Of a DNA stretch of 64,000 nt, positions 57,107 to 64,000 are shown piece after piece. Made by a program: the position numbers and the translations under genes. Every line of letters starts with the position of its first letter. The first letter of the stretch is position 1. The notes under the pieces were generated by a model that was not told the DNA's origin, searched no databases, and saw nothing but the letters and a program-made list of their open reading frames with translations. This DNA is from CAZJLP01 sp964546955. Lineage in GTDB: Bacteria; Verrucomicrobiota; Verrucomicrobiia; Opitutales; Opitutaceae. The stretch covers positions 1 through 64,000 of the forward strand of contig CAZJLP010000018.1 in NCBI GenBank assembly GCA_964546955.1, read 5' to 3'.

Positions 57107-57487
57107 ATGCCGACCATCAACCAACTCGTACGCAAAGGACGCCGTAAAGTACGCGCCAAGTCCAAGTCCCCGGCTTTGGCGGGTAATCCTTTCCGTCGTG
57201 GTGTTTGCGTGCAGGTGATGACCCGTACGCCAAAGAAGCCGAACTCCGCCATCCGAAAGGTCGCGAAGGTTCGTCTGACGAACGGCAATGAAGTGATCTC
57301 CTACATTCCTGACGAAGGTCACAACCTCCAGGAGCACTCGATCGTCTTGGTTCGCGGTGGCCGTGTGAAGGATCTTCCCGGTGTTCGCTACCACATCGTC
57401 CGCGGCACGCTTGATGCGACCGGCGTGGAAAAGCGTCGTCGCAGTCGTTCCAAGTACGGCGTCAAGCGCCCGAAGGCCGCCAAGTAA
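57107..57487 (+). CDS. rpsL: 30S ribosomal protein S12
   Basis: A 126-residue decoding-centre protein. TPKKPNSAIRKVAKV carries the lysine associated with streptomycin sensitivity, and VRGGRVKDLPGVRYH follows. The ATG at 57107 is chosen; a longer frame begins at 57041. It heads the str-S10 part of the cluster. Confidence 0.98.
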   Translation: MPTINQLVRKGRRKVRAKSKSPALAGNPFRRGVCVQVMTRTPKKPNSAIRKVAKVRLTNGNEVISYIPDEGHNLQEHSIVLVRGGRVKDLPGVRYHIVRGTLDATGVEKRRRSRSKYGVKRPKAAK

Positions 57488-57512
57488 CCCTCGCTTCTAA
57501 TCTTTATTCGTC

Positions 57513-57986
57513 ATGTCACGCCGTCACAGAGCCGAAAAGCGCCAGGTCAATCCGGATATCCGCTACAACAGCCCGTTGGTAGCGCACCTCGTCAACGTCA
57601 TCATGAAGAGCGGCAAGAAGAACCTTGCCGAGCGCATCGTTTACGGCGCGTTTGAAAAAGTTTCCGAGAAGCTCGAGAAGGGCGATCCGGTCGATCTGTT
57701 GATTGGCGCTTTGGAAAACGCCCGTCCGCGCCTCGAGGTGAAGAGCCGCCGTGTCGGTGGCGCGACCTACCAAGTGCCGGTTGAAATTTCATATGAACGC
57801 CAAGAGAGCTTGGCCCTCCGTTGGATCGTCGACGCTGCGGGCTCGCGCAAAGGCATTCCGATGAAGGAAGCCCTGGCGGCCGAAATCGTCGACGCCTACA
57901 ACAACACAGGCAGCGTCGTGAAGAAGAAGGAAGACACCCATAAGATGGCGCAGGCCAATCGTGCCTTCGCGCACCTCCGCTGGTAA
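57513..57986 (+). CDS. rpsG: 30S ribosomal protein S7
   Basis: A 157-residue assembly protein of the 30S head. LVNVIMKSGKKNLAERIVYGAF and RRVGGATYQVPVEI are family signatures. It follows rpsL by 25 bases; no Shine-Dalgarno sequence is visible. Confidence 0.98.
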   Translation: MSRRHRAEKRQVNPDIRYNSPLVAHLVNVIMKSGKKNLAERIVYGAFEKVSEKLEKGDPVDLLIGALENARPRLEVKSRRVGGATYQVPVEISYERQESLALRWIVDAAGSRKGIPMKEALAAEIVDAYNNTGSVVKKKEDTHKMAQANRAFAHLRW

Positions 57987-58013
57987 GCCTCAGGTTCGTC
58001 ATCGTCTGTTATC

Positions 58014-60209
<2,196 letters not shown>

Positions 60210-60232
60210 GTTAACCTCGTTCTTTTATCGCC

Positions 60233-60541
60233 ATGAAAGGCCAACGCATTCGCATCAAACTCCAAGGCTTCGACTATCGCGTGATCGACCAGTCGGCCAC
60301 GGAGATCGTCGAGACAGCCAAGCGCTCCGGCGCTCGCGTCTCGGGCCCCATTCCGCTGCCGACTCGCATCGAGAAGCTTTCGGTCAATCGTTCCCCGCAC
60401 GTCGATAAAAAGTCGATGGAGCAATTCGAAACGCGCACGCACAAGCGTCTGATCGACATCATCGAGCCGACCGCCCAGACGGTCGACGAGCTCAAGAAGC
60501 TGAATCTCCCGTCCGGCGTGGACATCACCATCAACGTATAA
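60233..60541 (+). CDS. rpsJ: 30S ribosomal protein S10
   Basis: A 102-residue protein; IRIKLQGFDYRVIDQSA and SGPIPLPTRIEK are typical. Also the NusE transcription partner of NusB. It is 23 bases after fusA. Confidence 0.98.
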   Translation: MKGQRIRIKLQGFDYRVIDQSATEIVETAKRSGARVSGPIPLPTRIEKLSVNRSPHVDKKSMEQFETRTHKRLIDIIEPTAQTVDELKKLNLPSGVDITINV

Positions 60542-60593
60542 TTTGTCGCACCCGCTGACGTAACCTTAATTTACATACTTAGCAGATGCCCAT

Positions 60594-60608
60594 GTGCGCG
60601 CCGCGCAC
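60594..60608 (+). other. Hairpin in the rpsJ-rplC gap
   Basis: GTGCGCG and CGCGCAC form a compact palindrome in the 124-base gap between rpsJ and rplC. There is no T tract, so it may serve control or RNA processing rather than termination. In E. coli, L4 regulates the S10 operon from a leader; no homology is claimed. Confidence 0.4.
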
Positions 60609-60665
60609 CGCTGGGTTTTCGCTAATGTAGGTACAAACGGAAACTCTCCACCTACCGCTTAGCCC

Positions 60666-61313
60666 ATGATCTCTACACTCGTAGGCAAAAAAATCGGAAT
60701 GACGCAGGTCTATGACGCGCAAAACGTCTTAGTCCCGGTCACCGTGGTCGAAGCCGGCCCTTGCCCGGTCGTCCAAGTCAAAACGACCGATGTCGACGGC
60801 TATAACGCCGTCCAGCTCGGCTTCTCCCAAAAGAAGCAGAAGAACACGCCGAAGGCCGAGCAGGCTCACGCGAAGAAGGCCGGTCTCGATGAGACGCCTC
60901 GCGTTTTGAGCGAAGTCCGCACCGAAGGCGCGCCCGATCTCAAGGTCGGCGATGTCGTGACGGTCGCCGCGTTCACCGAAGGCCAGCTGGTCGATGTCAT
61001 CGGCATCACCAAGGGCAAAGGTTTCCAAGGCGTCGTGAAACGTTTCCGCGTGGCGGGCGGTCCCGCCTCGCACGGTTCGATGTTCCACCGCCGCATCGGT
61101 TCGGTCGGCATGCGTCAGACTCCCGGCCGCGTGTGGAAAAACCAGGCGATGCCTGGCCATATGGGCAGCGTGAAGCGCACCATGCAAAACCTCCGCGTGG
61201 TGAAGATCGTCGCGGACAAGAACCTCATCCTCGTGAAGGGTGCAATCCCAGGCGCGAATGGCGACGACGTGATCGTCCGCACCGCGATCAAGGGTCAACC
61301 CAAGAAAGCCTAA
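60666..61313 (+). CDS. rplC: 50S ribosomal protein L3
   Basis: A 215-residue early assembly protein. GKKIGMTQVYD at the start, KGKGFQGVVKRF and GSVGMRQTPGRVWKNQAMPGHMG are family marks; the central loop reaches the peptidyl-transferase centre. Confidence 0.98.
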   Translation: MISTLVGKKIGMTQVYDAQNVLVPVTVVEAGPCPVVQVKTTDVDGYNAVQLGFSQKKQKNTPKAEQAHAKKAGLDETPRVLSEVRTEGAPDLKVGDVVTVAAFTEGQLVDVIGITKGKGFQGVVKRFRVAGGPASHGSMFHRRIGSVGMRQTPGRVWKNQAMPGHMGSVKRTMQNLRVVKIVADKNLILVKGAIPGANGDDVIVRTAIKGQPKKA

Positions 61314-61326
61314 GGAATAGCCAGCC

Positions 61327-61962
61327 ATGAAACTCAAAGTTTTTACTCCTGACGGCACGTCCTCGCGCGAAGAAGATTTCGCCGGTCTGCCCACGTTTGA
61401 AGGCGATAAAGGCGTTCAAGCGGTGAAAGAAGTCATCGTCGCGATCAACGCGAACAATCGCCAGGGCACGGCCTCGACCAAGACCCGCGGCGAAGTCCGC
61501 GGCGGCGGCAAGAAGCCCTGGCGGCAAAAGGGCACGGGCCGCGCTCGCGCCGGCTCGATTCGCTCGCCTCTCTGGGTGGGCGGCGGCGTGGTTTTCGGAC
61601 CGAAGCCCCGCGACTACTCGAAGAAGATCAATTCCAAGGTCAAGGCGCTGGCGTTCAGCCGCGCGCTTTTCGATCGCGCGACCGCCGGTGAAATCGACGT
61701 GATCGAACGCATCGAATTCCCGACCGCGAAGACGAAGGAAGTGAACCAGGTCATCAACCGCATCGCGCCGCAGGGCAAGGTGCTGGTGGTGGACGACAAG
61801 TTCGCGCCCGAAGCCGCTCGCGCGACCCGCAACCTGGAGCGCGTTTCCATGCAGGAAGCCTCGAAGCTCAACACCCTCGATCTGGCGCAGTACCGCAAGA
61901 TCATCGTGTCGAGTTCCGCTCTCGAAAGAATCATCGCCCGCGTCAACGGAGCCCACTCATGA
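61327..61962 (+). CDS. rplD: 50S ribosomal protein L4
   Basis: A 211-residue protein. The tunnel loop is KTRGEVRGGGKKPWRQKGTG, followed by RARAGSIRSPLWVGGG. An AAGGA sequence lies before the ATG. Its stop overlaps the rplW start by four bases (ATGA). Confidence 0.98.
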   Translation: MKLKVFTPDGTSSREEDFAGLPTFEGDKGVQAVKEVIVAINANNRQGTASTKTRGEVRGGGKKPWRQKGTGRARAGSIRSPLWVGGGVVFGPKPRDYSKKINSKVKALAFSRALFDRATAGEIDVIERIEFPTAKTKEVNQVINRIAPQGKVLVVDDKFAPEAARATRNLERVSMQEASKLNTLDLAQYRKIIVSSSALERIIARVNGAHS

Positions 61963-62240
61963 ACGCCGATCGCATCCTCAAACTCGTCCGCTTGACGGAA
62001 AAAGCGACCAAGCTCTCTTCCGAGCTCGGCCAGTACACCTTCGAAGTCGCAAAGTCCGCGACGAAGTACACGATCGCCGACGCCGTTGAAAAGGCGTTCA
62101 AGGTCACCGTCACGCGCGTCAACGTTCAAAACTACCGCGGCAAAAACAAGAAGAGCCGCCAGGGCCGCCCGAGCACGACCTCCGATTACAAGAAGGCGAT
62201 CGTGACCCTCAAGGCCGGCGACAAGATCGAGCTCGTCTAA
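61959..62240 (+). CDS. rplW: 50S ribosomal protein L23
   Basis: A 93-residue tunnel-exit protein, docking site of trigger factor and SRP. LTEKATKLSSELGQYTFEV and VTRVNVQNYRGKNKK fit the family. The rplD stop overlaps its ATG. Confidence 0.96.
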   Translation: MNADRILKLVRLTEKATKLSSELGQYTFEVAKSATKYTIADAVEKAFKVTVTRVNVQNYRGKNKKSRQGRPSTTSDYKKAIVTLKAGDKIELV

Positions 62241-62272
62241 GCACGCCTCGCACCCGCACGGAGAATACCACC

Positions 62273-63145
62273 ATGGCCATCAAACCTTTTAGCCGCCCCC
62301 TGACGCCTTCCCAGCGCTTCACTTCGCTGAACGACTCGTCGGGGCTCACGAAGAACAAACGTCCGGAGCGCAACCTGACCGAGCCGAAGCCGAAGACGGG
62401 CGGACGCAACGTTTACGGTCGCGTGACCTCCCGCCATCGCGGCGGCGGCCACAAACAGCTGTACCGGATCATCGACTTCAAGCGCGATATCCTCGACCAG
62501 CCCGCCACCGTGCAGGCGATCGAGTACGATCCCAATCGCTCGGCTCACCTCGCGCTCGTCTCCTACAACAACGGAGAGAAACGCTACATCATCGGGCCGG
62601 AGGGGCTGACCGTCGGCACGAAGATTTTCGCCTCCGACAAGGCGACCACGAATGACTTTCTGGTCGGGAACAACTTTCCCCTGCACATCATTCCGCCGTC
62701 GACCAAGCTGCATTGCGTGGAGTTGATTCCCGGCCGCGGCGCGCAAATCGCGCGCACCGCCGGTTCCTCCGTCGAGCTGGTCGCGGTCGAAGGCGACCAG
62801 GCCACGCTGAAAATGCCCTCGGGCGAACTTCGCCGTGTGCACGCGAACTGCCGCGCCACGATCGGCACGGTGGGCAATGGCGATCACAACAAGCAATCCC
62901 TCGGCAAGGCCGGCCGCAGCCGCTGGTTGGGCAAGCGTCCGCATGTTCGCGGCGTGGCGATGAACCCGGTCGATCACCCCAACGGTGGCGGCCAGGGCAA
63001 ATCCAAGGGCGGTGGCGGCCGTCAGCAGCTCGTCTCCCCGTGGGGCCAGCTCGCCAAAGGCTTCCCGACTCGCCGCCGTTCGAAGCTCTCGAACGCTCAA
63101 ATCATCGTTCACCACAACGGTCGCAAGCCGCGCGGCCAGAAGTAA
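62273..63145 (+). CDS. rplB: 50S ribosomal protein L2
   Basis: A 290-residue core protein of the peptidyl-transferase region. RHRGGGHKQLYRIIDFKR and RGVAMNPVDHPNGGGQGK are family signatures. The first histidine of DHPHGGG (E. coli His229 in mature numbering) is kept, but the second is Asn here. About 15 residues longer than E. coli L2. A GGAG sequence precedes the ATG. Confidence 0.98.
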   Translation: MAIKPFSRPLTPSQRFTSLNDSSGLTKNKRPERNLTEPKPKTGGRNVYGRVTSRHRGGGHKQLYRIIDFKRDILDQPATVQAIEYDPNRSAHLALVSYNNGEKRYIIGPEGLTVGTKIFASDKATTNDFLVGNNFPLHIIPPSTKLHCVELIPGRGAQIARTAGSSVELVAVEGDQATLKMPSGELRRVHANCRATIGTVGNGDHNKQSLGKAGRSRWLGKRPHVRGVAMNPVDHPNGGGQGKSKGGGGRQQLVSPWGQLAKGFPTRRRSKLSNAQIIVHHNGRKPRGQK

Positions 63146-63163
63146 TCCTGACCCTCCTTTACC

Positions 63164-63439
63164 ATGGCACGTTCGATTAAAAAAGGTTTCTTCGTCGACC
63201 AGCACCTGCTCGAGAAAATCGAGAAGGCCACGAAGACCGGCACCAAGAAGCCGATTCAGACGTGGTCGCGCCGCTCGACCATCACGCCCGACTTCATCGG
63301 GCACACGTTCAGCGTCCACAACGGCAAGGCGTTCATCGCCGTGTACGTCACGGAAAACATGGTCGGCCACAAACTCGGCGAGTTCGCCCCGACCCGCATC
63401 TTCAAGTCCCACGGCGCGCACACCGCCAAGGCGATCTAA
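63164..63439 (+). CDS. rpsS: 30S ribosomal protein S19
   Basis: A 91-residue protein of the 30S head. RSIKKGFFVDQHLLEKIEK and TWSRRSTITPDFIGHTFSVH are typical; standard order after rplB. Confidence 0.98.
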   Translation: MARSIKKGFFVDQHLLEKIEKATKTGTKKPIQTWSRRSTITPDFIGHTFSVHNGKAFIAVYVTENMVGHKLGEFAPTRIFKSHGAHTAKAI

Positions 63440-63520
63440 GCGTAATTATTTAACCAATACATCAAAAGGGCAGGGGCCCGCAATTGCAGGCCTGCTGTCG
63501 CCGAAACCGGAATCAAACCC

Positions 63521-63862
63521 ATGGAAGTTCAAGCCCTCACTCGCTACGCGCGCATGTCACCCAAGAAGGTGCGCGAAGTCGTGCGCACCATCCAAGGCCG
63601 CAAGGCTGCGGAAGCGGTCGATTTGCTCACGCTCATTCCGCGCAAGTCCGCGCGCCTCATCGCCAAGACGCTCAAGTCCGCCATCGCGAACGCCGAGAAC
63701 AACAACAATCTCTCGGCCGACTCCCTCACGGTGAAGAGCGCGATCGTGGAAAACGGTCCCGTGCTCAAGCGCTTCAAGGCGGCGGCCCGTGGTTCCGCGG
63801 CTCCGCGTCGCAAGAAGATGTCCCACATCCGTATCGTCCTCTCCGACGGCAACACCAACTAA
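63521..63862 (+). CDS. rplV: 50S ribosomal protein L22
   Basis: A 113-residue protein whose beta hairpin lines the exit tunnel. RYARMSPKKVREVVRTIQGR at the start and RRKKMSHIRIVLSD at the end match the family. The 81-base gap after rpsS is larger than its neighbours and contains a small GCAGGCCTGC palindrome (63485-63494). Confidence 0.97.
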   Translation: MEVQALTRYARMSPKKVREVVRTIQGRKAAEAVDLLTLIPRKSARLIAKTLKSAIANAENNNNLSADSLTVKSAIVENGPVLKRFKAAARGSAAPRRKKMSHIRIVLSDGNTN

Positions 63863-63871
63863 TCTACTTCC

Positions 63872-64000
63872 ATGGGCCAAAAGACCAATCCGATCGGCTT
63901 CCGCCTCGCCGTCCGCCGCAACTGGCAGTCCCGCTGGTATGCGAACAAGAAGGAATTCCCGAAGCTCCTCCTCGAGGACCAGATCATCCGCACCAAGCTG
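63872..64000 (+). CDS. rpsC: 30S ribosomal protein S3, 5' part only
   Basis: The first 43 residues are in the window (GQKTNPIGFRLAVRRNWQSR at the start), then the sequence ends. Standard position after rplV. Confidence 0.96.
   Translation, partial: MGQKTNPIGFRLAVRRNWQSRWYANKKEFPKLLLEDQIIRTKL

Overview
The window looks like a chromosome segment from a high-GC, Gram-negative, heterotrophic member of the Verrucomicrobia, most likely close to the Opitutaceae. This placement rests on my reading of protein character: the EF-Tu switch I sequence, a TonB receptor with an N-terminal carboxypeptidase-like domain, an ExbB/ExbD operon with a large TPR protein, pyrimidine-rich start regions that often lack a Shine-Dalgarno sequence, and dense intergenic palindromes. 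No rRNA or database search was available. I see no phage, insertion sequence or CRISPR array.

Layout. 1-9 kb: the 3' end of a class IV aminotransferase, a WD40 protein, a COG0523/CobW metal GTPase with a His-rich loop, pyruvate kinase, an MBL-fold hydrolase, then a pterin block (PTPS with the C-x5-HGH motif, GTP cyclohydrolase FolE2, an SDR reductase) that reads as a tetrahydrobiopterin-type pathway. 9-13 kb: a sucrose/mannosylfructose-phosphate synthase-like GT4 enzyme followed by a protein fusing the matching HAD phosphatase to an (alpha/alpha)6 glycoside hydrolase, then ruvB and, up to 15.3 kb, murA. 15-25 kb: a disordered RGG-box protein, a small all-alpha dUTPase, a YiiD-type thioesterase, a 1001-residue DUF748/AsmA-like protein and a TonB-dependent receptor divergent from an RbsD/FucU-type protein. 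25-38 kb: a YkgJ cysteine-cluster protein, a zinc-ribbon membrane protein paired with an SPFH protein carrying a C-terminal HTH, ettA, an exported MsrA, a GT2, Hsp33, a thioredoxin-fold protein without the catalytic cysteines, tcdA, TatD, SufE, an unknown protein and a NERD-domain protein. 38-43 kb: a TPR/ExbB/ExbD/unknown operon that probably energises outer-membrane transport.

43-64 kb is one long information-processing cluster: tRNA-Thr, tuf, tRNA-Trp, secE, nusG, rplKAJL, rpoBC, a 1.06 kb gap with two terminators, then rpsL, rpsG, fusA, rpsJ, rplC, rplD, rplW, rplB, rpsS, rplV and the start of rpsC. The tuf gene is not in its usual place after fusA.

The most unusual signal is outside the genes. 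At least seven intergenic regions carry short words of about 6-12 bases repeated with small changes, in most cases as two facing arms. The words differ between families (GCGAATGGAC-type, CACTAAT-type, ATGACGA-type, GTTCTC-type, CTCAACT-type, CTACTCG-type) but the architecture is shared. In several cases the arms supply start or stop codons of the flanking genes; one near-perfect 32-base inverted repeat ends both convergent genes tcdA and tatD. A second, more conventional set of GC-rich REP-like palindromes is also present.
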